Shown piece after piece: positions 27,938 to 36,571 of a DNA stretch of 64,000 nucleotides; the stretch's first letter is position 1, and every line of letters starts with the position of its first letter. A program made the position numbers and the translations under genes. Below the pieces are notes generated by a model. That model was not told the origin of the DNA. It did no database searches and worked only from the letters and a program-made list of their open reading frames with translations. This DNA is from Nocardia iowensis (GTDB taxonomy: Bacteria; Actinomycetota; Actinomycetes; Mycobacteriales; Mycobacteriaceae): NCBI RefSeq assembly GCF_019222765.1, contig NZ_CP078145.1, positions 2,232,001-2,296,000 on the forward strand, given 5' to 3'.

Positions 27938-27963
27938 CATCTGTCATGGCAGACACGTGACAG
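27935..27963. promoter_or_regulatory. Inverted repeats upstream of ABC exporter operon
   Basis: TGACA-TC-TGTCA at 27935-27946 overlaps a wider inverted pair CTGTCA (27941-27946) and TGACAG (27958-27963). They lie about 45-70 bases upstream of the ABC ATPase start and partly overlap the previous gene's stop codon. They are a plausible binding site for the DesR-type regulator encoded downstream. Confidence 0.45.
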
Positions 27964-28005
27964 TCGTGCCGGGGTTTCCTGGCGTGGATGCGCGACGGTT
28001 GTCCC

Positions 28006-28956
28006 ATGACATCAGCACTGACGACCGCGGCCGTCTTCGCCGCGGCTGGCGGTTCGGCGACGCCCGCGATCGAACTGCGCGATCTGCGTAAGAGCTTTCC
28101 GGTGCCGGGCGGTGGCACGGTGCGGGCCGTCGACGGACTCGACCTCGTCATCGAACCGGGCGAGATCGTCGCGTTCCTCGGGCCCAACGGCGCGGGCAAG
28201 ACCACCACCCTCGACATGGTGCTTGGCTTGGCGGCGCCGGATTCGGGCAGCGTCGCGGTGTTCGGCGGCACACCGGCGGAAGCACTTGCGGTAGGCCGGA
28301 TTTCGGCGGTATTGCAGTCCGGCGGGCTGCTGCCCGACCTCACCGTCGCCGAGACCGTGCGGCTGGTGGCCAGTCTGCACGTGAATCCGCGTCCGGTCGA
28401 GGAGGTGCTGTCCCGCGCGGGCCTCGCCGAGATCGCGGGCCGCATGGTCGGCAAGTGCTCGGGCGGGCAGCGGCAGCGGCTGCGCTTCGCGCTCGCGTTG
28501 CTGCCGAATCCCGACCTCATCGTGCTCGACGAACCGACCACCGGCATGGACGTCGAAGGCCGCAGGGACTTCTGGAACGCCATGCGGGAGGACTCCCAGC
28601 GCGGCCGCACCGTCCTGTTCGCCACCCACTACCTGGACGAGGCCGATGCCTATGCCGACCGGATCGTGCTGGTCCGGGCGGGCCGGGTGGTCGCGGACGG
28701 CAGCGCCGCCGAGATCAAGAACTTGGCGGCGGGCCGCGCGGTCAGCGCCACCCTGTCCGGTGGTGTGCCCACCGGTCTGCATGATCTCCCAGGCGTCGAT
28801 GAGGTGGAGGTGCGTGGCGAGCGAATCGTCGTGCACACCAAGGACTCCGACGCGGTGGCACGCTACCTGCTCACCGAGACCAGCGCTACCGACCTCGAAA
28901 TCACCTCGCACAATCTCGAATCCGCGTTTCTCGCGCTCACCACCGGAGAAAACTGA
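28006..28956 (+). CDS. ABC transporter ATP-binding protein
   Basis: This nucleotide-binding subunit has Walker A GPNGAGKTT, signature CSGGQRQRL, Walker B LIVLDEPTTGMD and the H-loop ATHYLDEA. The class resembles daunorubicin/DrrA-type exporters. The ATG at 28006 precedes the conserved ABC domain by about 22 residues. The permease begins two bases after its stop, and a two-component system follows, so this is a regulated export module. The substrate is unknown. Confidence 0.95.
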   Translation: MTSALTTAAVFAAAGGSATPAIELRDLRKSFPVPGGGTVRAVDGLDLVIEPGEIVAFLGPNGAGKTTTLDMVLGLAAPDSGSVAVFGGTPAEALAVGRISAVLQSGGLLPDLTVAETVRLVASLHVNPRPVEEVLSRAGLAEIAGRMVGKCSGGQRQRLRFALALLPNPDLIVLDEPTTGMDVEGRRDFWNAMREDSQRGRTVLFATHYLDEADAYADRIVLVRAGRVVADGSAAEIKNLAAGRAVSATLSGGVPTGLHDLPGVDEVEVRGERIVVHTKDSDAVARYLLTETSATDLEITSHNLESAFLALTTGEN

Positions 28957-28957
28957 C

Positions 28958-29743
28958 ATGACAACACTTGCCCCGTCGGCTTCGGCCCGGCATCAGCCCA
29001 CGCCGTTGGGCGGCTTCAGTCTCGGCTTCCTGCGCCTGGAACTGCGCCGCATGCTGCGCAATCGCCGCACGATGATCTTCACGCTGCTCATTCCGCCGCT
29101 GTTCTTCGTCATCTTCGGCCTGCAATCCGATTTCCGGACACAGTCTTTCGGCTCCGGCAACGTGACCGGCTACGTCATGGTGTCGATGGCGGTCTACGGC
29201 GCGCTGCTGGCCACCACCAGCGGCGGCGCCATGGTGGCGATCGAACGCGCCCAGGGCTGGAGTCGCCAATTGCGGCTCACCCCACTGCATCCGGTCGCCT
29301 ACATCGCCACCAAGGTCGCCGTCGCGATGGTGCTCGGGCTGGTTTCGGTCAGCGCGGTGTTCGTAGTCGGTGGGGTGCTCGGCGCCCACCTCACGCCGGT
29401 CGCCTGGGTCGGCTGCTTCCTGCTCGCCTGGCTGACCTCGCTGGTTTTCGCGGCATTCGGCCTGTTCGTCGGCTACCTGCTGCCGTCGGAGAACGTGATG
29501 CAACTGCTCGGGCCGGTGCTCGCCGTGCTGTCCTTCGCTGGCGGTCTGTTCATTCCGCTGCACGGCTGGTTCGACACGGTGTCGAAGGTGTTTCCCACCA
29601 ACGGGGTCGCCACGCTGTCCCGAATGCCGTTCGGTGACACCAGCGCCGGGTCGATCGCGCTCGCGGTGCTCAATGTCGTGGTCTGGGCCGCGGTGTTCGT
29701 CGGCGGCTCGGCGATCCTGTTCCGTCGTGACACTGCCCGCTGA
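28958..29743 (+). CDS. ABC-2 type transporter permease
   Basis: This membrane subunit of about 261 residues has roughly six hydrophobic helices (MIFTLLIPPLFFVIFGL; VMVSMAVYGALLATTSGG; VAVAMVLGLVSVSAVFVVGG; and three in the C-terminal half). The cytoplasmic segment ERAQGWSRQLRLTPLHP is a typical ABC-2 coupling region. It is coupled to the upstream ATPase and precedes the sensor kinase. Together they probably export a lipophilic or peptide compound. Confidence 0.93.
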   Translation: MTTLAPSASARHQPTPLGGFSLGFLRLELRRMLRNRRTMIFTLLIPPLFFVIFGLQSDFRTQSFGSGNVTGYVMVSMAVYGALLATTSGGAMVAIERAQGWSRQLRLTPLHPVAYIATKVAVAMVLGLVSVSAVFVVGGVLGAHLTPVAWVGCFLLAWLTSLVFAAFGLFVGYLLPSENVMQLLGPVLAVLSFAGGLFIPLHGWFDTVSKVFPTNGVATLSRMPFGDTSAGSIALAVLNVVVWAAVFVGGSAILFRRDTAR

Positions 29744-29902
29744 GTTACCAGGTGCGCCGCGGCGCGGCCGTCCTGTTCGCGGGGTGGACGGCCGTGCCGC
29801 GGGGGTGATCCGGCCCGAGCGGGGTTCGGTACCGTCGGTCCTCGTGATCAACGACGGCGCGCGTAGCTTCCCCCGCGATCCGTCGCCGCTCAGGGGCGTC
29901 GG

Positions 29903-31090
29903 ATGGGCGTGAGTTCTGGGCTGGCGTCGCTGCGCGCGGGCGGCGTTTCCGGCCTGATCGACCGCGTGCTCGAAGACCAGTCGGTGTCGGTGAATCCCAG
30001 ACGGCGCGGCTGGTTCGGCACGCTTGTCGCGGTGGTGTGGCTGGTCTGGTTGGTCGCGCCGATCGTGCAGCGATGGTCGCGGGGCGAGCTGGTGACCGCC
30101 GGTCTGGCGACGGCGTGCCTGGCCGCGTTCGCGACGCTCATCGTCGGGTCCTTCCTGCTCTTCCGTCGGCCCGGTCCGCGCGCGCTCATGGTGGAGCGGC
30201 CGATCGATCGGCGGATTTGGCTCACGCTCGCGGCGCTGACCGCGCTGCATGTGGCGTTGGTGGTGCTGCTCGGACCTATCGCGCTGCCCACGGTGATCTA
30301 TATCGCGGTGGTCGCGATCGTCAATCTTCCGCTGCGGGAATCCGGATACGTGGTCGTCGCGGTGATGGCCGCGATGCTGCTCCTTCCGGTGCTCATGCCC
30401 GGTCGGCAACTCGCCGATATGCCGTTTTACCTGGCCTTCGTCCCGGTGGCGATCTGGGTGGCCAGGCAGCTGGGACTGCGCGGCGAACGGCTCGCGGAGC
30501 TGGCCCGGCGGCAACGCGCCGAACTCGACATCGTGGAGGAACGCAACCGGGTGGCCCGCGACGTGCACGACATCCTCGGCCACTCGCTCACGGTGATCAC
30601 GGTGAAGACCGAGCTGGCGCAACGACTCGTCGACGTCGATCTGGGACGGGCGAAGGCCGAGCTCGCCGATATCGAGCGGCTCGCCCGGGAGGCACTGGCC
30701 GGGGTCCGCGATACCGTCGGCGGTCTGCGCGAGGTCTCGCTGCGTGGCGAACTGGCCAACGCGCGGACCGCACTGGCTGCCGCGGATATCGCCGCCGATC
30801 TGCCTACGGTCGGGCAGCTGCCCGATACACCGCACAGTGAGTTGTTCGGCTGGGTCCTGCGCGAGGCGATCACCAATGTGATCCGGCACAGTGCCGCCCG
30901 GCACTGCACGGTGACGGTCACCGCGTCGAGCATCGAGGTGGTCGACGACGGCCGTGGGCTCGGTGCGAGTGCGGCGTCCGGCTCGGGGCTCGCCGGTCTC
31001 CGCGCCCGGGTCATGGCCGCGGGTGGCACGTTGACGCTGTCCGTGCCGGAGTGCGGGGGAGTACGTGTTCGTGCCATTGTCCCCGAATAA
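29903..31090 (+). CDS. Sensor histidine kinase (DesK type)
   Basis: This 395-residue kinase has about five to six N-terminal membrane helices, the HisKA_3 dimerisation domain (ERNRVARDVHDILGHSLTVITVKTELA, phospho-His in DVHD), and an HATPase_c domain (EAITNVIRHSAARH, VVDDGRGLG, GSGLAGLRARV). It is located directly after the exporter genes and 13 bases ahead of its response regulator. The lack of a long extracellular loop suggests it senses membrane state or the transporter itself, as in bacitracin-type systems. Confidence 0.94.
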   Translation: MGVSSGLASLRAGGVSGLIDRVLEDQSVSVNPRRRGWFGTLVAVVWLVWLVAPIVQRWSRGELVTAGLATACLAAFATLIVGSFLLFRRPGPRALMVERPIDRRIWLTLAALTALHVALVVLLGPIALPTVIYIAVVAIVNLPLRESGYVVVAVMAAMLLLPVLMPGRQLADMPFYLAFVPVAIWVARQLGLRGERLAELARRQRAELDIVEERNRVARDVHDILGHSLTVITVKTELAQRLVDVDLGRAKAELADIERLAREALAGVRDTVGGLREVSLRGELANARTALAAADIAADLPTVGQLPDTPHSELFGWVLREAITNVIRHSAARHCTVTVTASSIEVVDDGRGLGASAASGSGLAGLRARVMAAGGTLTLSVPECGGVRVRAIVPE

Positions 31091-31103
31091 GGAAGTGGGC
31101 GTG

Positions 31104-31709
31104 ATGATCCGGCTGTTGCTCGCCGACGACCAGGCGCTGGTGCGTGGCGCGCTCGCGGCGTTGCTCGGACTGGAATCCGACCTGGAGGTGGTCGGTGAGG
31201 TCGGTCGCGGCGACGAGGTGCTCGACGCGGTCGACCGCACGAATCCCGATGTGGTGCTGCTGGATGTGGAAATGCCCGGCATGGACGGCATCGCCGTCGC
31301 CGCGCAACTGCGCGCCGCCCACCCCGAGCTGCGCATCCTGATGGTGACCACCTTCGGCAGGCCCGGCTACCTGCGCCGTGCCATCGACGCGGGCGCCAGC
31401 GGTTTCGTCGTCAAGGACACCCCGGCAAGGGAATTGGCCGACGCGGTCCGCCGCGTCCAGCTGGGTCTGCGGGTGGTCGATCCCGCGCTGGCCGCCGAAA
31501 CCCTCACCGCGGGCACCTCCCCGCTGACCGAACGCGAACGCGAGGTCCTGGCCGCCGCGTCCGACGGCGCGACCACGGGCGCCATCGCCAAACGGCTGCA
31601 CCTCTCGGAAGGCACTGTGCGCAACCATCTTTCGTCCGCCATCGGCAAGACCGGCAGCACCACCCGCGCCGAAGCCGTCCGCGCGGCCGAACGTCTCGGC
31701 TGGCTCTGA
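31104..31709 (+). CDS. Response regulator (DesR/NarL type)
   Basis: This 201-residue response regulator has a receiver domain with LLADDQ at the start, the phospho-acceptor in VVLLDVEMPGMDG and K in VVKDTPA, and a C-terminal LuxR helix-turn-helix (LTEREREVLAAASDGATTGAIAKRLHLSEGTVRNHLSSAIGK). The ATG at 31104 follows AAGGAAG; the frame's upstream extension lies inside the kinase gene. It pairs with the kinase at 29903-31090 and probably controls the ABC exporter genes. Confidence 0.94.
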   Translation: MIRLLLADDQALVRGALAALLGLESDLEVVGEVGRGDEVLDAVDRTNPDVVLLDVEMPGMDGIAVAAQLRAAHPELRILMVTTFGRPGYLRRAIDAGASGFVVKDTPARELADAVRRVQLGLRVVDPALAAETLTAGTSPLTEREREVLAAASDGATTGAIAKRLHLSEGTVRNHLSSAIGKTGSTTRAEAVRAAERLGWL

Positions 31710-31845
31710 ACGCGGCGCCGACAGGCTCCCGCACAATGATCGTGGTCGACTAAGGTGGCCGGCATGCGTTGACCCCAGCCCGGCGGCCGGGCACCACCTC
31801 GCCTCCTTCGTGTCCACATTCGGAACCTACGAAGGAGATTTGACG

Positions 31846-32778
31846 ATGAGCACGTCGATCCGCATCGACGTCCCCGACGCCTTGGCGGCGTCACACAGCG
31901 CACACGACGGTGCATCCGGTCGTGCCTGGATCGCGGCGTTGCCCGGCCTGGCCGCGGGCTTCCTCGACCGCTGGGCGTTGCGCCTGGATGGTCCGGCACG
32001 GCACGGCATGGTGTCGCTGGTGCTGCCGGTGATCAAGGCGGACGGGACGCCCGCCGCGTTGAAACTACAGCCGGTCAACGAGGAGAACGTCGGCGAGCCG
32101 CTTGGCCTGCGCGGCTGGAACGGCGACGGCGCGGTGCGCCTGCTCGACCATGATCCGGACACCGGCACGTTGCTACTGGAACGGCTGGATGCGGCCCGTC
32201 CACTGTCTTCGGTGACCGACGACCGCGCCGCAGTGCGGATTCTCGCGGAGCTACTGGCCCGCTTGGTCGCGGTCCCCGCACCAACCGGGCTGCGGCAACT
32301 GGCCGATATCGCCGCGGCCATGCTCGATCAAGTGCCCCGCACCCTGGCGGCGTTGCCCGATCCGGCCGAGCGGCTGCTGGTTCGCACCTGTGCATCCGCC
32401 GTCGCCGAACTGGTCGATGAACCCGGCGACCGGTTGCTGCACTGGGACCTGCATTTCGACAACATTCTCGCGGCCGAGCGAGAACCATGGCTGGCCATCG
32501 ATCCGAAGCCGCTCGCGGGCGATCCTGGCTTCGAACTGCTGCCCGCGTTGGGTAATCGCTGGGAAGAGATGGTGGCCACCGGCGACACGGCGCGGGCCGT
32601 GCGCTACCGCTTCGACCTGCTCACCGAGGTGCTCGGCCTCGACCGGCGCCGGGCGGCGGGCTGGACGCTGGGTCGCGTGCTGCAGAACGCGCACTGGGAC
32701 GTCGAGGACGGCCACACCGCCCTCGACCCGGCCCAGGTCACCATCGCGACCATCCTGCTCGACTCCAGGCTGCGCTGA
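31846..32778 (+). CDS. Aminoglycoside phosphotransferase family protein (streptomycin 6-kinase-like)
   Basis: This 310-residue kinase-fold protein has the catalytic loop HWDLHFDN (199-206) and metal motif IDPKP (218-222), as in APH(6)/streptomycin kinases and related hydroxyurea phosphotransferases. The ATG at 31846 has AAGGAG upstream. It forms a single gene with its own leader. Streptomycin phosphorylation is possible; other small-molecule kinases share the motifs, so resistance is not proven. Confidence 0.85.
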   Translation: MSTSIRIDVPDALAASHSAHDGASGRAWIAALPGLAAGFLDRWALRLDGPARHGMVSLVLPVIKADGTPAALKLQPVNEENVGEPLGLRGWNGDGAVRLLDHDPDTGTLLLERLDAARPLSSVTDDRAAVRILAELLARLVAVPAPTGLRQLADIAAAMLDQVPRTLAALPDPAERLLVRTCASAVAELVDEPGDRLLHWDLHFDNILAAEREPWLAIDPKPLAGDPGFELLPALGNRWEEMVATGDTARAVRYRFDLLTEVLGLDRRRAAGWTLGRVLQNAHWDVEDGHTALDPAQVTIATILLDSRLR

Positions 32779-32794
32779 GGTCGGTCTGCCCTGA

Positions 32795-33220
32795 CTACGG
32801 CAGCACGACGCACGCGGGACCGGTACTGATGCCGGTCCCGACGGTCACCGAGGTGAGGAAGTAGGTCTCGCCCTGGACGTACTCGGCCGCCCAGATCTTG
32901 TGCTCGCCCTTCTTGGCAGGGGTCCAGGTGGTGCTCGCCTTGCCGGACGCGTCCGTGACCGGGCCGACCGGCTTGAACGTGGTGTCGGTCCGGTTCCCGT
33001 CGACCTCGTCGAGGAAGACCACCGCGACACCGGGCCGCGCGGTCGCGGTGACCGTGTAGGAGCAGCCGGTTCCGTACGAACCGGAGCTACCGAAACTCAG
33101 GCCGGGCGCGACATCGATGCGGGTGACCGCAGCTGTCGCAGTGGGCGCGGCGAGTGCGATCGCGGCGGTCAACGCGCCGAGCGTGGTCACCGCGGCAGCG
33201 GCCTTCTTCGGAACGAACAC
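32795..33220 (-). CDS. Secreted Ig-like domain protein
   Basis: The start is a GTG at 33220 preceded by GGAAGGGGAA. A signal peptide (ALTAAIALAAPTATAA) is followed by a beta-rich domain with cysteines at GTGCSYTV and GPACVVLP and a typical repeat-like stretch VFLDEVDGNRT, TDASGKASTTWTPAKKGEHKIWA, close to bacterial Ig-like folds. It is extracellular; function unknown. Confidence 0.75.
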   Translation of the reverse strand: MFVPKKAAAAVTTLGALTAAIALAAPTATAAVTRIDVAPGLSFGSSGSYGTGCSYTVTATARPGVAVVFLDEVDGNRTDTTFKPVGPVTDASGKASTTWTPAKKGEHKIWAAEYVQGETYFLTSVTVGTGISTGPACVVLP

Positions 33221-33452
33221 GGCAAATTCCCCTTCCGGCAACGGCTTTCCCCTGAGCGGGGGTACGCCCGACACTTGCACAGGCGATGCCGGAGATCAAT
33301 GCCCCGGCGCGGATCGGACTGCCGGTAGTTTCTTGGGCCGGGTGGCTCCGACTGATAGTCGGCTGAGAACCCGGCAAACACGACACTTTTGCCTGGTCTC
33401 CGGCGTTGAGAGTGGTAAGAAGGCCAATCCGGCCACCACGAAGGAGTTCGGC

Positions 33453-33728
33453 ATGAGCCTCATCGGCACCCTGCTCGGGTACGCGTTGACAGTGTTCGTC
33501 TTGTTGCTGCTCGCTCGGATGGTGTTCGACTGGATGGCGGTGCTCGGCAAGAACCCGTCCTGGGCGGACCGGCCCCGCGCCCTGTCGTACGCCGCGACCG
33601 AGCCGGTGATCGCGCCGGTCCGGAAGGTGCTACAGCCGGTTCGCGCGGGCGGCATGTCGATCGACCTGGCCTTCACCGCGGTCTTCGTGGTCGCGTTGAT
33701 TCTGCGTGCGGTTGCCTTCAGCCTCTGA
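33453..33728 (+). CDS. YggT family membrane protein
   Basis: This 91-residue protein has two hydrophobic segments flanking a central conserved block (ATEPVIAPVRKVLQPVRAGGMSIDLAFTAVF). YggT proteins are small integral membrane proteins, often near cell-division or porphyrin genes. The ATG at 33453 follows AAGGAG; the longer frame upstream has no coding features. It stands alone here. Confidence 0.88.
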   Translation: MSLIGTLLGYALTVFVLLLLARMVFDWMAVLGKNPSWADRPRALSYAATEPVIAPVRKVLQPVRAGGMSIDLAFTAVFVVALILRAVAFSL

Positions 33729-33765
33729 CCGCGGCCGACCATCCCTGGCTGGATAGTGCCGAGCG

Positions 33766-34371
33766 TCAGGTGGCTGAGGGCCCGTAGGGGAGCAGCGCGC
33801 GGATGCCGCGGGCCAGGGTTTCCGGGTCGATGTCGCCGATTATCAAGTGTTGCAACATGAATCCGGGGAGCACGCCCATGATGGCGGTCGAGACCGCGTG
33901 CACATCCGTGTCGGCGGGCAACCAGCCTTCGTCGCGCATGCGTTCGGTGTATTCGTACCAGCGTCCGCGGACGCCGAGGATGGCCTCCTTGACGTATTCC
34001 GCCGCTTCGGGGTGCACCAGGGCCAGTGCCCACGCCTGCGGGGCCAGCCGTACCGTGCCATCGGGTCCGCTGTGCGCGACCATGTGCTCGGCGAGCGCGC
34101 GGACCAGCAGGTCCGGCGTTGGCAGCGGATCGGCGCTGATCAGCTCGGTCATCCGTACCCGCAAGCCGACCGTCGTCTGCGCGGCCAGCGCCGCGATCAG
34201 GTCGTTCTTGCTCTTGAAGTAGCGGTAGACCGCCCCGGCCGACAAGCCGGATTCCGCGAAGACGTCCTGCATGGAGGTCTCGTGGAAGCCCTTGCGGGCG
34301 AAGCACAGGCGCGCGGCATCGAGGATCTGCTGCCTGCGGCGTTCCAGGTGTTCTTCGCTGACTTTGGGCAT
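33766..34371 (-). CDS. TetR-family transcriptional regulator
   Basis: This 201-residue regulator has an N-terminal HTH (RRRQQILDAARLCFARKGFHETSMQDVFAESGLSAGAVYRYFKSK) and a C-terminal ligand domain. Its ATG at 34371 is divergent from the membrane protein gene at 34474, with two related palindrome-like sites between. It most likely represses both. Confidence 0.92.
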   Translation of the reverse strand: MPKVSEEHLERRRQQILDAARLCFARKGFHETSMQDVFAESGLSAGAVYRYFKSKNDLIAALAAQTTVGLRVRMTELISADPLPTPDLLVRALAEHMVAHSGPDGTVRLAPQAWALALVHPEAAEYVKEAILGVRGRWYEYTERMRDEGWLPADTDVHAVSTAIMGVLPGFMLQHLIIGDIDPETLARGIRALLPYGPSAT

Positions 34372-34381
34372 GCTTACAAAG

Positions 34382-34462
34382 TAAAACGAACATCCGTTCT
34401 TGACAACCTTCTGAGTGCGTGCGACCGTTGATTTCGTCGAAAGAGAACGAACATTCGATTTA
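34382..34462. promoter_or_regulatory. Two related TetR operator-like sites
   Basis: Two near-identical motifs, AACGAACATCCGTTCT at about 34384 and GAACGAACATTCGATT at about 34445, share the core ACGAACATYCG and each has partial dyad symmetry (AACG/CGTT; CGAA/TTCG). They occupy the TetR-membrane protein intergenic region, one near each gene start. Confidence 0.6.
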
Positions 34463-34473
34463 CGGAGAACGTC

Positions 34474-35448
34474 ATGAACATCACGCAGCGAGCGCTCGCC
34501 GTCGGCGTCGGGGCCGCCCTGATTCAGGCGCTGATGCTGATCGCCTTCGCCTGGCCGGCCGCCAATATCGCCCCACGCGACGTGCCCATCGCCGTCGCCG
34601 GGCCGCAGGCCGAGATGATTGTCGGCCGCCTGGCCGAGCACAGTCCCGGAGCCTTCGAGATCTCTCGGCCGGCCGACGAGGCGGCGGCCCGCACCGCGAT
34701 CGAGAACCGGGAGGTGTACGGCGCGATCGTCACCGGTGCGGGCCAGCCGCGGGTGCTGATCGCTTCGGCCGCGAGTCCCGCTGTCGCGCAACAACTCACG
34801 CAGATCGGCCAGCAGCTGTCCGGCGTACCGGCCGCGCGGGTGGACGATGTGGTGGCCGCAGACTCCGATGACCCGCGTGGCACCGCGTTCGGCGCCATGG
34901 TGTTGCCGCTGGTGATGGCGGGAATCGCGGCGGGCGTGCTGCTCAGCCTGCTCATCCCGACCATCGGCGGGAAAGTCTTGGGGCTGACCACGTTCGGTGT
35001 CGTGGGAGGTCTGCTGAGCATGGAGATCATCCACGGCTGGATGTCGGTGGTGCCGGGGTCCTACCTCGAACTGTCCGCTGTCGCCGCACTGGTCTCGTTC
35101 GCCGTCGCGGGCACGGTGGTCGGCCTCGGCGCCGCAATCGGCCGGGCGGGCATCGGTCTGGCCGCGTTGACCATGCTGCTCATCGGCAACCCGTTCTCCG
35201 CCGCCACCTCGGCACCGGAACTGCTTCCGCAGCCGTGGGGCGCCATCGGTCAGCTCCTCCCGCCCGGCGCGGCTGCCTCGCTACTGCGCTCGGTCGCGTT
35301 CTTCGACGGTGCGGGAGCCGCGGGTCCGCTTGTGGTGCTGGTGATTTGGGCTGCCGCGGCGCTTGTTCTGCTCGGAATCGGCGCGCTGCGCGACCGCCGT
35401 ACCGACGAAACCCCCGCTGCGGCACGGGTTCCCGTCACCGCAAGCTGA
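34474..35448 (+). CDS. ABC-2/YhgE-type membrane protein
   Basis: This 324-residue integral membrane protein has one N-terminal helix, a soluble periplasmic-type domain of about 130 residues (DVPIAVAGPQAEMIVGRL, VYGAIVTGAGQPRVLIASAASP), then about five helices in the C-terminal half. The layout matches YhgE/Pip and ABC-2 permease-like proteins that lack an ATPase partner. It is divergent from the TetR regulator, so it is likely an inducible exporter or membrane-stress protein. Confidence 0.8.
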   Translation: MNITQRALAVGVGAALIQALMLIAFAWPAANIAPRDVPIAVAGPQAEMIVGRLAEHSPGAFEISRPADEAAARTAIENREVYGAIVTGAGQPRVLIASAASPAVAQQLTQIGQQLSGVPAARVDDVVAADSDDPRGTAFGAMVLPLVMAGIAAGVLLSLLIPTIGGKVLGLTTFGVVGGLLSMEIIHGWMSVVPGSYLELSAVAALVSFAVAGTVVGLGAAIGRAGIGLAALTMLLIGNPFSAATSAPELLPQPWGAIGQLLPPGAAASLLRSVAFFDGAGAAGPLVVLVIWAAAALVLLGIGALRDRRTDETPAAARVPVTAS

Positions 35449-35646
35449 CCCGCCCGAGGGCGGGCGCCGGAAGACCCGGACCCTTATCGTCAAAGCCGCA
35501 CACTTCTTGATTTCCGGCACATGCATTCGGATGCCGGGACCCGAGAGGTGTGCGGCTCGGGCTGCGCCAGCGAGGGCGCTCGAATCAGTTGACGGCGAAT
35601 GTGCGGGCCGGTGCGCGTTACCCTGCCTCAGTCGAAAGATGGTTGA

Positions 35647-36093
35647 TTACAGGGGCGTCCGGCCGTCGCCATTACCTGCCGACGCACACGACTGACAGGT
35701 GCCGAACACCTCCATGGTGTGACTCACCTCGGTGAATCCGTGCTCGTTCGCGATGGCGCCCGCCCAGGCCTCGACCGTCGGTCCCTCCACCTCCACGGTG
35801 CGCCCGCAGCGCCGACAGACCAGATGGTGATGGTGCCCGGTGGAGCACTGCCGGTAGACGGATTCGCCGGTGTCGGTGCGCAGCACGTCGACCATGCCCG
35901 CGTCGGCCAGCGACTGCAGGGTGCGATAGACCGTCGTCAGGCCGATGCCCTCGCCGCGCTTGCGCAACTCGTCGTGCAACTCCTGAGCGGAACGGAACTC
36001 CTCGATGTCACCGAGCAGCGCGGCGATCGCACTGCGCTGTCTGGTACTGCGGATGCCGACCGGCTTCTGCGGAACGACCGTGTTCTCTGGCAC
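35647..36093 (-). CDS. zur: Zinc uptake regulator Zur (FurB)
   Basis: This Fur-family repressor of zinc uptake genes has 148 residues. It has the winged helix (GLTTVYRTLQSLADAGMVDVL), the metal-binding H-rich site GHHHHLVCRRCGRTVEVEGP, and a second cysteine pair CQSC near the C-terminus for structural zinc. It starts with GTG at 36093, three bases after the smtB stop, forming a smtB-zur operon as in mycobacteria. It responds to cellular zinc. Confidence 0.92.
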   Translation of the reverse strand: MPENTVVPQKPVGIRSTRQRSAIAALLGDIEEFRSAQELHDELRKRGEGIGLTTVYRTLQSLADAGMVDVLRTDTGESVYRQCSTGHHHHLVCRRCGRTVEVEGPTVEAWAGAIANEHGFTEVSHTMEVFGTCQSCASAGNGDGRTPL

Positions 36094-36096
36094 GAA

Positions 36097-36447
36097 TCAC
36101 CCTTCCTCGGCGTGCGCGACGGCGTCGACAACAATATGGGCGAGATGGTCGTCGACGAGTTCGTAGAGCACCTCGCGACCCGACCGCTCGCCGTGTACGA
36201 CGCCCGCGGACTTGAGGATGCGCAGATGCTGGCTCACCAGCGGTTGGGTGACACCGAGCGCGTCCACCAACTCGTGCACACAGCGCGGCGACTCGCGCAG
36301 TTGCAGCACAATGGCGATGCGGACCGGTGCGGCCAGGGCGCGCAGCAGCTCGCCCGCGTCCTCCAGGACGGTCCGCGCGGGCACCGGCGCCGGTGCGGGC
36401 GAGCGGTACGGATTGTGCGGATGGGCGGTGGCGGTTCCGGCGGTCAT
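36097..36447 (-). CDS. ArsR/SmtB-family zinc-responsive repressor
   Basis: This 116-residue winged-helix repressor has LLRALAAPVRIAIVLQL, the DNA helix VTQPLVSQHLRILKSAGVV, and the C-terminal alpha5 metal site DDHLAHIVVDAVAHAEE (D, H, H, E pattern of the SmtB zinc site). It is the promoter-proximal gene of the operon with zur, so zinc release of SmtB would raise Zur levels. A dyad lies just upstream. Confidence 0.93.
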   Translation of the reverse strand: MTAGTATAHPHNPYRSPAPAPVPARTVLEDAGELLRALAAPVRIAIVLQLRESPRCVHELVDALGVTQPLVSQHLRILKSAGVVHGERSGREVLYELVDDHLAHIVVDAVAHAEEG

Positions 36448-36479
36448 GGCACCAACTCCTTATTGGAAAGCGATCCCAT

Positions 36480-36507
36480 TTTGATATGCACAGTTGCGCA
36501 TGTCAAA
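36480..36507. promoter_or_regulatory. SmtB-type operator upstream of smtB-zur
   Basis: The arms TTTGATATGC and GCATGTCAAA are separated by eight bases; one mismatch breaks the dyad. It sits 33-60 bases before the smtB start. Zinc-responsive SmtB/ArsR proteins bind A/T-rich inverted repeats of this spacing, so autoregulation is likely. Confidence 0.7.
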
Positions 36508-36571
36508 CGGGCGCGCCGTGCCGGGCTCGAAGTCGCGCCGTGCCGGAGGTTGCCCGTGCGGTGGAAACTAG

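Noticed and set aside
28937..31351. Minus-strand open frame of 804 codons across ABC permease and kinase genes
   Set aside because: It is fully antisense to the ABC permease, kinase and regulator, which have strong motifs. The translation is Arg/His/Gln-rich with no domain.
35450..35465. GC hairpin after the YhgE-type gene
   Set aside because: The stem is only six or seven bases with a very short loop, so I did not list it as a terminator.
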